Assembly (NCBI GenBank): GCA_030765065.1
Contig: CM060990.1
Span: 282,313,341-282,377,340 of the forward strand
Direction: 5' to 3'
Source: Deroplatys truncata
Lineage: Eukaryota; Arthropoda; Insecta; Mantodea; Mantidae
DNA: 64,000 nucleotides
In this document: one piece after another, positions 11,701-22,860 of the stretch
How positions within the stretch are numbered: the stretch's first letter is position 1
Layout: the number at the start of each line of letters is the position of its first letter
Notes under the pieces: model-generated
What the model saw: only the letters and a program-made list of their open reading frames with translations
The model's database searches: none
Told to the model about the DNA's origin: nothing
Position numbers and translations under genes: made by a program

Positions 11701-11760
11701 ACACGTGTTTAACACGTGTAATACTTGTTAACATGTGTAAATACAAGTGTTAACACTTGT
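11699..11760. repeat. Cluster of near-perfect palindromes
   Basis: 11699-11721 is a palindrome apart from its centre (TTACACGTG ... CACGTGTAA). 11743-11760 is an exact 18-bp palindrome (ACAAGTGTTAACACTTGT). Both sit at the end of the 59-bp minisatellite and could extrude as cruciforms. CACGTG E-boxes occur as a by-product. Confidence 0.8.
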
Positions 11761-11774
11761 TTTTGAGCCAGGGC

Positions 11775-12065
11775 TCTCATGTTTAGACTACTTCCACCAA
11801 AAATTGAATAACGAGATTCAACGGATATACACGTTTTTAGACACCTGAATCAAAAGTGAGAATTTTTAATTTCTCTACTACGTAGTTACAGTAAGTAGAG
11901 AAAGTATTGCATTCCACCCAAAAATTGAATAACTAGAGTCAACGGAAATGCACGTTTTGAGACCCCTGAATCCAAAGTAAGCCTTTTTACTTTCTCTACT
12001 ACGTAGCCACAGGAAGTAGAGAAAGTATTGTGTTCTACCTGAAAATTCAATGTCGTAATTTCACC
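11775..12065. repeat. ~120-bp satellite (family 2), locus 1, about 2.5 units
   Basis: Units contain CACCCAAAAATTGAATAAC, an ACACGTTTTGAGACCCCTGAA-like block and TTTCTCTACTACGTAG followed by AAGTAGAGAAAGTATTG. The TCTCTACTACGTAG-to-GTAGAGAAAG part is itself an imperfect inverted repeat. The same family recurs at 53.7-54.5 kb. Confidence 0.85.
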
Positions 12066-12134
12066 AAAAATCACTTTGTGACCCCCTGAAGCCAATGAAT
12101 TTATTTTTAGAAAATGGTCCAAGTGTGCGTGTGT

Positions 12135-12673
12135 ATCCGCGAACAGCATAACTCAAAAACAAAAGGATGGTTAAAAACCAAAATTAGTGTTTAAGTTTAA
12201 CTTCCTCCAAGAATGTGACACTGAGATTTTAAAGAAAATCCCCCACTTCAAACTACCCTTATATTGGACGTTTTTCGAAATTTTTTATTCTTTCAAAAAT
12301 GGCTCTAAGGATTTTGATTAAAATACATACAATTATGCTATTTTCATAATAAATAGAATGTATATATTTTATTTTCTAGGAATAGACTGTAAATTAGTAT
12401 TTATTGTGAATGACTTTTGATAATTAGTAAATCGTAAGAGAAAAACAAAACCTTACTGCACAACTGTAGATCTTGTTAAAGCACAAAATTTATATCAAAT
12501 AACATTTTTATTTTATGTCAAATAACTTTTATATTTTACCTGTTCTGAAATTTTCATTGTTATTGATTAGAATTTTCAAATACTTTATACTTCTCTCAAC
12601 GGCAAATAGCTATTGTTTTTCTTTCTTTGTTTCGCGTGTTCATAAAAAGAAAACAGAATTTTAAAGCTATCAC
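12135..12673. repeat. Dispersed repeat family R, copy 1 (5' part)
   Basis: Begins GCGAACAGCATAACTCAAAA and contains GGACGTTTTTCGAAATTTTT, AAAATGGCTCTAAGGATTTT and a GTAAATCGTAAGAGAAAAAC block. These correspond to blocks at 13.4-14.0, 36.1-36.8 and 43.5-44.1 kb. It continues beyond a SINE inserted at 12674. No ORF and no recognised terminal repeat. Confidence 0.7.
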
Positions 12674-13184
12674 GTCTGTGGCTCGCATTCGGGAGGTCGT
12701 GGGTTCGATTCCTCTGGGAGACCTTCCTGACCCATGTGTTTTTCGGAGGGTTTCCCGGGTCGCCAGGCGAATGCTGGGAAGGATTCTCACATCACCGAAT
12801 TTCCTGCACCTCCATTTCATCTCCATTCTAATTTCCCTTCATCTTTCATCTGTTGGTCTCTTTCAGGGGTGGAAATGCCGGCGATGGTGTTTCGGTGCAG
12901 TGTGGCAGGGGTAAAGAATGTTTTTGTGACTTTCTCCGTCCCTTCTTGAGGGGCGTTGGACCCCTCTGTGCTGGGTGGGGTCCCCGGTCTGCCTGTCCGT
13001 CTGACGGGGAGTCTCTATCTGAAAACGTAGGGTTCCTGCCATTCCAGTGCCGTCATTCCTGGTTCCGGACGCCCGGTGTGTTGTCTCGCCTCATCCTTGC
13101 TCCCGGAGACGCCCCCTTGTGGGGCGTAGGCACAATATCCACTCTGTGGATCAGTGCCGAGCCCCCTCCGTAGCCAACCAATCC
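12674..13184 (+). mobile_element. tRNA-derived SINE, family 1, with target duplication
   Basis: tRNA-like head with a pol III B box (GGGTTCGATTCC, 12701-12712), then a long GC-rich body. Flanked by AAAGCTATCAC (12663-12673) and AAAGTTATCAC (13185-13195), an 11-bp duplication with one mismatch, so both ends are fixed. The same body (TTTCCCGGGTCG, AGGCGAATGCTG, GGCGATGGT) recurs at 14.6-15.1 kb. At about 511 bp it is long for a SINE. Open frames within it are not genes. Confidence 0.85.
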
Positions 13185-14012
13185 AAAGTTATCACATAGC
13201 GTACAGCTTTGAGGGATTTGATTATCGCTTTAGCTTAATATGCTCTGGTTATACCTACAATGAATTGTGAAAATAACTGATGAAGGTTTATCGGTATTAG
13301 CATGACATAGATGCAAAATAAGCTTTGCAAGAGTATTTTGTAGAAGAGTGAGTAGAGAAAGTGATGTGAATGCAACACATATTTTATAGCAAAAGCTCCA
13401 TATACCTGCGTGTCTGTGAACAACATAAATCCAAAGCGAAAAGTGGGTTAAATACCAAATTTGATATATAAGTTCAGCATCTTTCAAATATGTGACAAGG
13501 ATTTTCAAGAAAATCTCCCCCATCCTGAACAACCCCTTATATGGAAAAATTTTCGAAATTTGTTATTTTTTAAAAATGGCTCTAATGATTTTCATTAAAA
13601 TATTCTCTGTTTAAAATATTTTCATGACAAACGAAATATATATTTTGAACTTACTGAGAAGAACCTCTCAAGTCTTCTTCATTCTGAATGACTTTTGTGT
13701 AATTGGTAAACTCTAAAAGATTGGACAAAGTTTTGCTACACAAGAAATGCAGACCCCGTTAAAGTACGCAGTTTGTTATACATATATTTTATGAGATTAA
13801 CTAATTCCCAGATATTTTTTGTTATTGGTGTGAATACGTTTTGTAACTGAGAAGTTCGCTATTCGTTTTGTTTTTGTCGCGGTCATACAAGCAGCATGGA
13901 ATTTCAAAGCATCACGTAGTAACATGCTTTTTGAAAATGTGACTATCGCTTTATTTACGTATACTACAACGAAATGTGTAAATGTGAACTTTTTCATTTG
14001 GTATTTAATTAA
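13185..14012. repeat. Dispersed repeat family R: end of copy 1 and copy 2
   Basis: The remainder of copy 1 follows the SINE duplication. A second copy, starting about 13410 (GTGAACAACATAAATCCAAA), shows the family blocks AAAATTTTCGAAATTTGTTA, AAAATGGCTCTAATGATTTT and CTACAACGAAATGTGTAAAT. No coding potential seen. Confidence 0.65.
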
Positions 14013-14014
14013 AG

Positions 14015-14245
14015 TCCTTGAACCGGTAGGCCATTACGGACGGTGAATGAACGAAATGGTTAAAATGATGCTCAAATGGGCCCGAGGTCCCTAGAAATTA
14101 GAATCTAACATTCATCTTCTCAGGATAAGTGGAAACCCTGGAAAAAACTTTACGCAGGTATGTCACTTTATCCGAGATTCGAACTTGGGACCTCTTGAAT
14201 TTGAGGCAGACTCCCACACCACAGAGATGGGCTAAATGTGATTTG
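14015..14245 (-). mobile_element. tRNA-derived SINE, family 3, reverse orientation
   Basis: On the minus strand a pol III A-box-like TGGTGTGGGAGTCTGCC (about 14220-14204) is followed by a B box AGTTCGAATCT (14185-14175), a tRNA-like head, and about 170 bp of body. It differs in sequence from the other two SINE families here. Ends are approximate; no clear target duplication found. Confidence 0.6.
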
Positions 14246-14279
14246 TAAATTTATCTGGATTATAAAAAGTAGACAGAAA

Positions 14280-14588
14280 AATGAGATTTAGAAAAAAGAA
14301 TTTGTAGAATGGTGAGAAGAGAAAGTTATGTGAAGGCAACACGTTAGTTTGTTCTCGTGGTAATGCAAAGAGCGTGGAGTTTCAAAGACACCACATAAAA
14401 ATCGGACTATCGTTTGAGCTACTGCATTCTTCTTATACTTACAACGAAGTTTGAAATGGCAGTTCATCTCAATTAACAAGAAGACTCTTTCACTCAAGCC
14501 GTGTGTAGGACAAGGTTGGAAAGATAGAATCAGGTTGACAAATTCAATGTCATAGCCGAGATTTGAACTACGGATCTTCCAGTTTATG
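14280..14588. repeat. Dispersed repeat family R, partial copy
   Basis: Shares AGAGAAAGTTATGTGAAGGC with 13.3 and 36.7 kb and the GACTATCGTTTGAGC / ACAACGAA blocks with the ends of other copies. The segment CAAGCCGTGTGTAGGACA near 14497 also matches CAAGCCGTGTGTTGGACA at 48.58 kb inside a LINE remnant. Confidence 0.5.
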
Positions 14589-14589
14589 T

Positions 14590-15112
14590 GCAGGTGGCGC
14601 CGCGGTAATGCGTGCGACCGCATTCGGGAGATCCCTAGTTCGCTTCCCGGCGTCCGCCCAATCTGACCCAGGTTTTTTTTCGAGAGTTTTCCCGGGTCGT
14701 CAGGCGAATGCTGATATGATTTCTCTCAGCCCCTGAATATCGTTCCATTCCTCATTTCATTCATCCTTAACCCCGTTAGGTCTGTTTCAGGATTGGAAGT
14801 GTTGGCGATGGTATTCCGGTGCGGCGTGGCAGGGAAAAAGGATGCTCTCTGTGGAACCTTATCCGTCTTTCGGTCTTCGGCTGGTTGCCAGGGTATACGA
14901 ACCGCTTCTTGGGGAGCGTTGGACCCTCTGTGCGGGGTCCACGTTTGCCTGCCCGACTGTCAGGGCGGCTCAATCTGGAAACTTTAGGAACCTTGTCATT
15001 GCTGTGCCGTCAGTCCTGGTTCCGGCCGCCCGGCGTCTCGGTGTCTCTCACCTCGTCCCTCCCTCCCGGGATCATCCACTGAATCGGTGTCGAGTCCCCT
15101 CCGTTACACAGT
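14590..15112 (+). mobile_element. tRNA-derived SINE, family 1, second copy
   Basis: Head with a degenerate B box (TAGTTCGCTTCCC, 14637-14649) and the family-1 body: TTTTCCCGGGTCG, AGGCGAATGCTG, GTGTTGGCGATGGTAT, and CTCCGTTACA at the 3' end, paralleling the copy at 12674-13184. A family-2 SINE follows directly. No target duplication recognised. Confidence 0.8.
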
Positions 15113-15113
15113 C

Positions 15114-15402
15114 GTCCTCCGTGGACTAGTGGTAACGTGCTAGCCTCTAGTTCCCAAGGTCGCGGGTTCAAACCCGACGGAGGGCGATGGATTTTTTCGG
15201 GCGTAAAAGTCCTTGGCATGGCTTCCTTCGGAAGGGGAGTAAAGCCGGTGATCCTGTGTCATAGATTTACGGCACGTAAAAGAACCTCAAGCCTGATAAA
15301 GAGGCCTCTGAGCAAAATTACCAGTCTTTCACGTCCAATATAGAATGGGATGCTAAGGACCATAGTAGCTAAAGAGTGTCCATAAATAAAACTCAATTTA
15401 AT
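15114..15402 (+). mobile_element. tRNA-derived SINE, family 2, complete head
   Basis: The first 72 nt fold like a tRNA: GTCCTCCG (15114-15121) pairs with CGGAGGGC (15178-15185), and a B box GGGTTCAAACCC lies at 15164-15175. The body holds GGAAGGGGAGTAAAGCCGG and GATAAAGAGGCCTCTGAGC, with the 3' end CATAAATAAAACTCAATTTA. A 5'-truncated copy of the same family lies at 50.46 kb. The body and second copy mark it as a SINE rather than a tRNA gene. Confidence 0.9.
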
Positions 15403-16550
15403 ATTTCCGTTACACATCCCATTCCATTCCATACCAGGGAAGAGAAACATTTCAAGAATTCAGAACATGAATCATAACACAAAGTACCTAAGTCTTTTTT
15501 TTGGGGGGGGGGGGGGATCTTCAGATTTGTAACTTGAAAGCAATTTAATTTTCAGAATAGAGTGCTTTTAAATGAACCACTTGCAACAAAAGCACATCAA
15601 CTTGTCTGCATTAACACTTTCGGGTCACTATTTTGAAAATTTAGCTTACATTTATCCTAACCGAATAAAACATCTAAATAGAAACTGCATATTTTGTGCT
15701 AAACATTATTTCCTCATATCTATAACATTTTCTCCTTTTGGATACAATACCCACATAGGTGTTTTTATTTTACGTCCACTATAAGACTGGCAGGCACGGT
15801 TTTTCTTCCTTTCTCTTGTGAGTGTGTTAAGGGGAATTACTTTCAAATAAAACAATCTTTATTTGTTTTTCAGTAACAAACGCAAAATATACCTCATTTT
15901 GAAGAAAATTTAATGTTGTGCTTAATTGTGCCCAAACTGTATTAACAGTTTAATATTAATATTACTTTTGCTTCCATATTCTTAAAACATTACTTGAATA
16001 TTATCGGAACTGAATGTGCCAACTGTATAGAACTACACACTTAGCGCTAAATGTTGTGAACAATATCTATGACAATTAAAACGCAAAACAAACTTATATT
16101 CAAGGTAACAAATACCCTCTGCTTTGGAGTATGCGTAGAATGTTCTATTGGTGATAATTATGAAACTATTATTATTATTATTATTATTATTTATTACTAG
16201 CAACAAATGTTAAAAACAAGATATACAATATGCGAACCTTGTTTCTCAAAAAATTACTGAATCTTAAACTTGTGTAGCACCCGCATAAAGAGTGCAATAT
16301 TTAATTTTTAAACAACATATTATGCAAAGAAAATGTTAATTTATTTTGCTTGAATAGATCTAGTAAAGAGAAAAGTATTTAGTTTCATCTTCTTTCCTCT
16401 TAGAGTCAGGATGCTGAATTATACGAGCATATGCAGAAATAAATGTGACCTTTGAGACGATACTGGCACTTACTGTTGGCTATACCCAGGCATGATCAGT
16501 CGAGAAGACATTTCTTCCCCCTCTTCCTCTACACCCCTTGGCCTTCATTT
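15403..16550. other. Spacer with homopolymer and TTA microsatellite
   Basis: Holds a T-run followed by a G-run of about 14 (15497-15516) and a TTA/ATT repeat (16169-16197). No gene or mobile element recognised otherwise. Confidence 0.6.
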
Positions 16551-19502
16551 TATTAAAGGGAACTTATGTTATTGTTTTCCAAATCATTTTCAAATAATTT
16601 AGCAACCAAAAATAATTTCTTTAAAAAACTATACTTCCTCTACACCCATTTGAAGCCCATTGTACCATCTGGCAACCATCTCAGCAGAACATAGGGAGGA
16701 ATGTTGAAAAAGGGTTAACGAGAATCAACTTATTCTGTTATATAAATTTGATGCAAAGATATTGTACTACTCCTAAACTGAAATTATATACTTAGGTATT
16801 ATAAAAGGCTTTAATATGTTAGCTGAGAGAAAAAGAAAGCGATTTTAACAATTTTAAATACATCTTTGTGAAAATATATTGCATGAAAATGCAAAATCGT
16901 TAACAACTTAGTCATTTTTATTGTTTTTTAAAACTTCTGTCACAAGATAAATCCCAAATATTCAATTAAAGTTATCCCATCACAAACAGAAAATAAATAA
17001 TTTACAGAATTTTCAGTACTAGATTCCATTAAAAGCTAATTACAAGGTACAGAAAGGTTTCAGGTATTAAAATGCATTGTCTCCATCATGTCACAATAGC
17101 ATGTGTATACAGGGTGGACCATTTAAGTAGAGACTGTACAATATATCCAAATCTAGGCATTGCAGAAAGAAATGTGTTTTATAAAAGTTGCTTGATATTA
17201 TGGGGGAAAGTAAATGCCATTAGTAGTGTTTTGTTTGGAGGATGTTATAATAGTCATTTTAGGGTCAATTAATTTTTTTTTAATGAGAACCTACAATTAG
17301 GGCCAAATTAAATTGACCCTAAAATGACCGTCACAAGGTCCTCCAAATAAAACATGGCTAAGGCATTTACTTTCTCCCATAATATCAAGCAACTTTTATT
17401 CCAGACATTTCTTTCTACAACGCTTAGTTTTGGAGATACTGTACAGTCTCAACTTAAATGGTCCACCCTGTATAAAACTTCTCTTTTATATGTGTAATTC
17501 TCATTGTGTGGAATGAATAATTCTTGAAAGGGGCATTACTTTCTGGACAGCCCTCATATGATATTCCGGTTGATGGGATCTAATACTGAAAATATTTATT
17601 TCCAATGATGTGCTGATTTTTTTCATTTTAATCACATATCCATATTACTAAAAGAAACTTATTTTGTTTATTTACAAAACATTGTTCAAATAATTTAGCT
17701 ATAAATATAAATTGTTTAATGAAACTATACTTGCTTAGGATTCATATTATTCCAGCTAAATACAAGGCACAGAAAAGTTTCAGGTATTAAATTGCTGCAA
17801 TAGGATGGTATTCTGACACTGTGGATTAGTTTTGAGTTATCTTTACTCATAAATGATAAAAAATATTATTTGACATACATTAATATTTACCTGTAGCATT
17901 TATGACTCAAATACCATATTTAGTGTATTTTCATAGTAACAATGTTGTTAATGCACAGTTGATGCAGAATTAGTATTTAAATGTGTGTATGAAATTTCAC
18001 CATCTAAGTCAATAGGTATGGGAGGAAAAATCATTCCCAGCTATGAAAAATGTGATATCCAGAAAAATGAATTTTAAGTAAAAAAATTTAGGTTAAAAAT
18101 TGAGTATATAATATGTTAACAAAATTTACAAGCCAGGTCTCACACTGGATGCTTCTACATATTATTCAAGCTGAGAAAAAGGTAGAGAAAGGTTTCAGGT
18201 ATTAAATTGCTTGAGAGGATGTTATTCTGATATCATGGATCAGTTTTGAGATATCTTTACTTAAAAACAATAAAAAATATTATTCGTCATATATTAAGAT
18301 TAAAACTATAGCATTTTTAACCAAATATATTTACTGTATTTTTATAGTAACAATACTGTTAATGTAGAGCTTCATGAAGAATTATTATTTAAATGCGTGT
18401 ACCTCACTTAACAGCTCTAAGTCAAAAGATTTGGGAGAAAAATGATTCCCAGCCACGAAAAATGTCATATCCAGAAAAATGCATTTTAGGTTCAAATAAA
18501 ATTCAGCTAAAAAATTTAGTATAGTAATATGTTTACCAAATTTACAAAGCAAATCTCACATTTAGTGCTTCTACATATTATTCAAAGTATTAGATACAGA
18601 AAGGTTTGAGGTATTAAAATGCTCCAATAGGATGGTGTTCTGATGCTGTAGATTAGTTTTGAGATTTCTTTATTCACAAAGGTTAAACAGATATTATTGT
18701 TCATACACTAGGGTTAAAACTGTAGTATTTATAAGCCAAATGTCATATTTACTGAGTTTTTATGGTAAGAACATTTTCAATGCACAGTTTCATGCAGAAT
18801 TATTATTTAAATGTGTGACTGTCCAATAGGATGGTATTCCGATGCTGTGTATTAGGTTTAAGATATCTTTACTCATAAAGGATAAAAAAATATTATTCTA
18901 AATAGACTATAATTTAAACTGAGGTATTTATAAGCCAAATGTCATATTTACTGCATTTTTATGGTAATAATGATGTTACTGCTTTGCTTCATGTAGAACT
19001 ATTGCTGAAATAGTACCAAATTTCTTAGTTCTAAGTCAAATGGGTTTGGGAGAAAAATGATTCCAAGCAACGAATAATGTGATATTGAGAGAAACCCCTT
19101 TAAAAGTTAAAATAAAATTTAGCGTAAAAAGTGAGTATAGTAATATGTTTACAAAATTTACAAAACAAGTCTCACACTGGGTGCTTCTACATACTATTCA
19201 AGGTAAGTATCAGGTACAGAAAGGTTTCAGGCATTAAAATGCTGCAATAGAGTGGTATTGTAATGCTCAGGATTAGTTTTATGATATCTTTGCCCATAAA
19301 GGTTAAAAAATGTAATCTAGTTAAGGGCATCTAGTACTGGAAACATTAATTTCCAAAATGATGTGCTGATATTTTTCATTTTTAACATATATTCATTTTA
19401 TTAAAGGGAACTTATGTTATTGTTTTCCAAATCATTTTCAAATAATTTAGCAACCAAAAATAATTTCTTTAAAAAACTATACTTGACTTTGATCAATTTA
19501 TT
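16550..19502. repeat. Main satellite (family 1), segment 1
   Basis: Degenerate tandem array. Unit starts carry a CAGAAAGGTTTCAGGTATTA block (about 17050, 17770, 18184, 18598, 19218). Long units (~420 bp) also have AATAGGATGGTATTCTGA, TTTATAGTAACAATGTTGTT, GCAGAATTATTATTTAAATG, GGGAGAAAAATGATTCC and TTCTACATATTATTCAAGCT. Short units (~305 bp) carry AACTTATGTTATT and AACCAAAAATAATTTCTTT. The left end (16641-17040) is very diverged. A LINE chimera breaks the array at 19503. Confidence 0.85.
17108..17472. mobile_element. Foldback (long inverted repeat) MITE, mariner-like ends
   Basis: Two arms of about 165-170 bp are inverted copies: CAGGGTGGACCATTTAAG at 17110-17127 and its complement ending at 17470. 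Both pass through AAAAGTTGCTTGATATTATG and TCATTTTAGGGTCAAT, around a roughly 30-nt loop near 17275-17305. It is flanked by TA on both sides, as for Tc1/mariner relatives. It codes for nothing; its transcript would be a long hairpin. Confidence 0.9.
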
Positions 19503-20111
19503 AGTCATAGTCATCTTTATTCACCATAATATTCTTTTGCAGAATTATGTTTCATCAAGTAGTATTGGTTACAATATTACAAAACATATATTTACATAGC
19601 TTGGATACATAAGAAAAACATACATTGCACACAGCGCATAATTTATAAAGACATGTTTTGCACTTTTGACAATTATTGCTGGAGTTGTTGAAGTGTTCAA
19701 GAAACTCCTCGGTGCTGTAGAAGCAGTATGATATTAAGAATTGCTTTACTTCATGCTTAAATCGGTTGCATTTAGGTTTGCATTTTTTTTTTTTTTTTTT
19801 GTGTTGTATAGTAGAATTCCTGTGTGAAAACTTGACTGATGCTTCTTAGAAGTTCTATTATTTTCTATTGAATCTGATTACAATTATGAGTAAAATGAGT
19901 ATGAACTTCATGGTTAAAATTGAACAGGTGAATATTTTTATGTATAAAACAGATGGTTTCTAAGATATAAGTACATAGCACCGTCAGCACTTCAAAGTCA
20001 ATGAAGTAAGGTTTACAATGTTTGACCTTACTTACATTCGCTATGGTTTGTATTATTTGTTTGTGTATGAGAAATATTTCTATTAATTCTGTACTACAGC
20101 TCCATAAAATT

Positions 20112-20389
20112 TCATTTCATTTATTAGCTCCAATTATAAATACATTTTACAAGGATTGTGAAATTGTTAAATGATAAGTGTTACATAACAACAACATGTT
20201 GGCGGGCTGAGAGCAACCTGAAGGTGTGTTAGGCCTGTACCTGACCTAATTAGGGCTTATCCGCGTAGTGACAGGATATGGGGTTTACAGGATGGCAGTT
20301 GAAATTTTTGTAGGGGAGTAAAAGGAGGTAACAAAGTTTGTTCCTCAACGGTTGCCGGAAGTGTTACACAAAAAAGAATAAGTATATAT
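20112..20389 (-). mobile_element. Retroposon fragment with GAAAT-type tail, nested in LINE A
   Basis: A 278-bp insertion flanked by ATAAAATT (20104-20111 and 20390-20397). On the minus strand it ends AATAAATGAAATGAA, a typical LINE/SINE 3' tail. No coding motif is visible, so it is the 3' end of an unidentified retroelement or a SINE. Confidence 0.65.
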
Positions 20390-21413
20390 ATAAAATTGAA
20401 CAAAGAAGCATCTTGTACAACAATAGGTTCCATGAAATATTTACATCAGCAATTTATACTCTGCTACCGACTCTTAAGAGATACATATGAAAGTTACATA
20501 AAAAAAAATTATATCAAGATTTATATGCATTCAGCAATTTATACTCTCCTACCGAATAAAATACATTTTCTAACAGATGCATTTTAGTTACTTTGGATTT
20601 TTTCTTATTTTCTGTTATTTGTTTTATGTGGTTAGGTAGGTGATTGTACAAATCCTTAGTATTGTTTTCTATACTTTTATGTCTCAATGTTCCACTTAAT
20701 CTATTAGTAAAATAGTTCTGCTTTGTTCTTGTGTTATGTCTATGTATATTCATGTTCTTAGTTTGACTATTATGATTTTTTATTGTATATTTAATGCATT
20801 CATATATATATACAGTGCAGGAAATGTTAGATATTTAATGTTTTATAGGCATTTCTACAAGTATCAAGCTTTTTTAAATCACATATTATTCTCAAGGCAT
20901 GCTTCTGAAGTCTAAAAATTTTAAACATTGTTTTCTTCTGTGCATTGCCCCATAATACAATCCCATAACTTAGGTGTGAATGTATGAATGCATAATATAT
21001 TTGTAATAGCTCTTTCTACCCACTATTTGTGCAGACTGTCTTAGGATATATAGCCCTGTATTTATTTTTTGGGTTGTTTTATCTGTATGTTTCTTCCAAT
21101 ATAATTTATAATCTATCACTAGTCCTAAGGAGTTTGTTTCTGAAGCCTGTTGAATTAATCTATTTTCTATCTTTAGTTGTATATTGGACTGTGTCGCGTT
21201 ACTTAGTGTTATGTACTTGCATCCACTCTGTTTTGTTAACATTCAGTGCCATACCTAGTTCTTTTAACTGGACATTAGTTGTTTCTAGTAGTAAATTAGA
21301 TTTATTTTGTACATCCATTTCTGACTTTCCATTCACAATAATTGTTGTGTCATCTGCGTATCCAATGGCTAAACCAACAGCATCGGTTATCTTTTTAAAT
21401 AAGCAATTTATAT

Positions 21414-22081
21414 TGTTGTTGTTCACCAATGGCACTGGGGATTAATTGATCTGCATCACTTTCCCTCTGACTTCCCAATATAAAGTTTATAAGTTATCAC
21501 TTTTGAGGCCTTTGCATTTGACAAGATGCTGTTTGTTCAGGATAACATCCTCTTCACAGAGAGTGCACTTGGGTGCAGGTAGACATCGTATCTTGTAGAG
21601 GTGTTCTGTGAGGCAATCGTGACCAGTTGCCATCCTAAATAAGGCCACTGCAGTTTTCCTTGGCATTTTTTGTATATCAACTCTATCTTTAATATTCTTA
21701 TAATTTTTATCTTTTAATTTATCTTCTTCATCAAGTCTCTGCTGTCTTTTAAAATGTTGTTTAATGTTATTTAATTGTTTATTTATTTCTATTTGTCCTA
21801 CAGGTTTATTTGTTGTATTGCACCTTTCTTTGCTAATCGATCCACATGTTCATTGCCCAAAAGTCTGACATGAGCTGGAATCCATTGTAGAGTGACATGA
21901 TTTCTAGTTTCAACTGCTTTAATTAGGCTTCTTATTTCTTTAATATTTCTCGTTGTTTTATTATTGTAATTTACTATCCCATCTATGGCTGATTGGAACA
22001 ATGTAGTCTGCCTCCACATGGTGTTCCCTGGGTAATGCTAAATAGACTACAACACAGGCATGCTTCCCAAGACAAAAAGTT
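21414..22081 (-). mobile_element. 3' fragment of an RNase H-bearing LINE (I/Jockey-like), nested in LINE A
   Basis: A 668-bp insertion flanked by an exact 16-bp duplication, AATAAGCAATTTATAT (21398-21413 and 22082-22097), inside LINE A's RT between GIPQGS and the YADD motif. It carries the end of an RNase H domain (WIPAHVRLLGNEHVD, near 21880-21840) and a downstream Cys-rich C-terminal stretch. The minus-strand 3' tail is GAACAACAACA. Retroelement RNase H degrades the RNA strand after cDNA synthesis. 5'-truncated and dead. Confidence 0.9.
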
Positions 22082-22860
22082 AATAAGCAATTTATATATA
22101 ATAAGAATAGATTTGGACCAAATTTCGAGCCTTGCGGAATACCATGCGTAACTTTCTTAAATGATGATCTAATTTTGTGTAATTTACTGCCTAAATTATG
22201 TATTATTTTGACACATTGTTCTCTATTTTGCAGATATGATTTTAGCCAGTTCAGCAGTAAACCCCTGATCCTGAAATTTTCAAGTTTTATGATTAATTTA
22301 TTTATGTCATCACTGTCAAATGCTTTCGACAGATCGAGAAAAATTGCCACTACATATTCCTTTTTGTCTATTGCCTTTGTAATTATGTCATTTCTTTTAC
22401 AGATAGCATTTAGTGTGGATTTCTCTTTTTGAAAGCCAAACTGGTATTCTGATATTATTTTGTATTTCTTGCAAAATCGCTGTGGTTGATTTAGAAAAAA
22501 CATTCCCTCTATTATTTTGGAAAAAGTTGAGCATAGTGATATAGGTCTGTAATTTTCCACTTTTGCTTTGAGTTTCTTTGCTTATATATTGGTCTCACTA
22601 TTATGTTTTTTAATAATTCGGGAAATATTCCTGACATAAACGAATGATTAATTATATGTGTTAATATTTCGGAGAACTCGTATTTGCAATATTTTACCAT
22701 TTCATTAGTAAATTCATCCAATCCATATTATTTACTTTTTAAATTGTTTATCTGGTTGATAACCTGTTTCTCTATTATTTCTTGTAGCACCATTGAGTTA
22801 CATATACTGTTTTCATTTGTATGCCCGACTGGGAGTTGTTTAATTCCCAATTTTTTTACA

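Larger units (their letters stand above)
19503..22860 (-). pseudogene. CR1-like LINE A: RT and 3' end, 5'-truncated
   Basis: Reverse transcriptase remnant reading leftward: FLDLSKAFD and HGIPQGS within 22560-22100, then, beyond a nested insertion, GYADDTT (21364-21348) and the C-terminal region to about 20514. The 3' end has TTATGGTGAATAAA followed by an ATGACT-type tail and abuts satellite at 19503. Two retroposons are nested inside (20112-20389 and 21414-22081). Frameshifts and stops throughout. A second LINE in the same orientation joins it at about 22860 without a 5' UTR. RT would perform target-primed reverse transcription; this copy is dead. Confidence 0.85.

Noticed and set aside
12596-13173. 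Several open frames on both strands at 12.6-13.2 kb (and at 14.8-15.3 kb)
   Set aside because: They lie within GC-rich SINE bodies and do not share a conserved frame between the copies.
15114-15185. Possible functional tRNA gene (72 nt, good acceptor stem and B box)
   Set aside because: It continues into a SINE body with a second copy at 50.46 kb, and no convincing anticodon stem-loop could be drawn.
21798-22560. Novel RT-RNase H domain order in LINE A
   Set aside because: The RNase H piece is a separate insertion bounded by a 16-bp target duplication.
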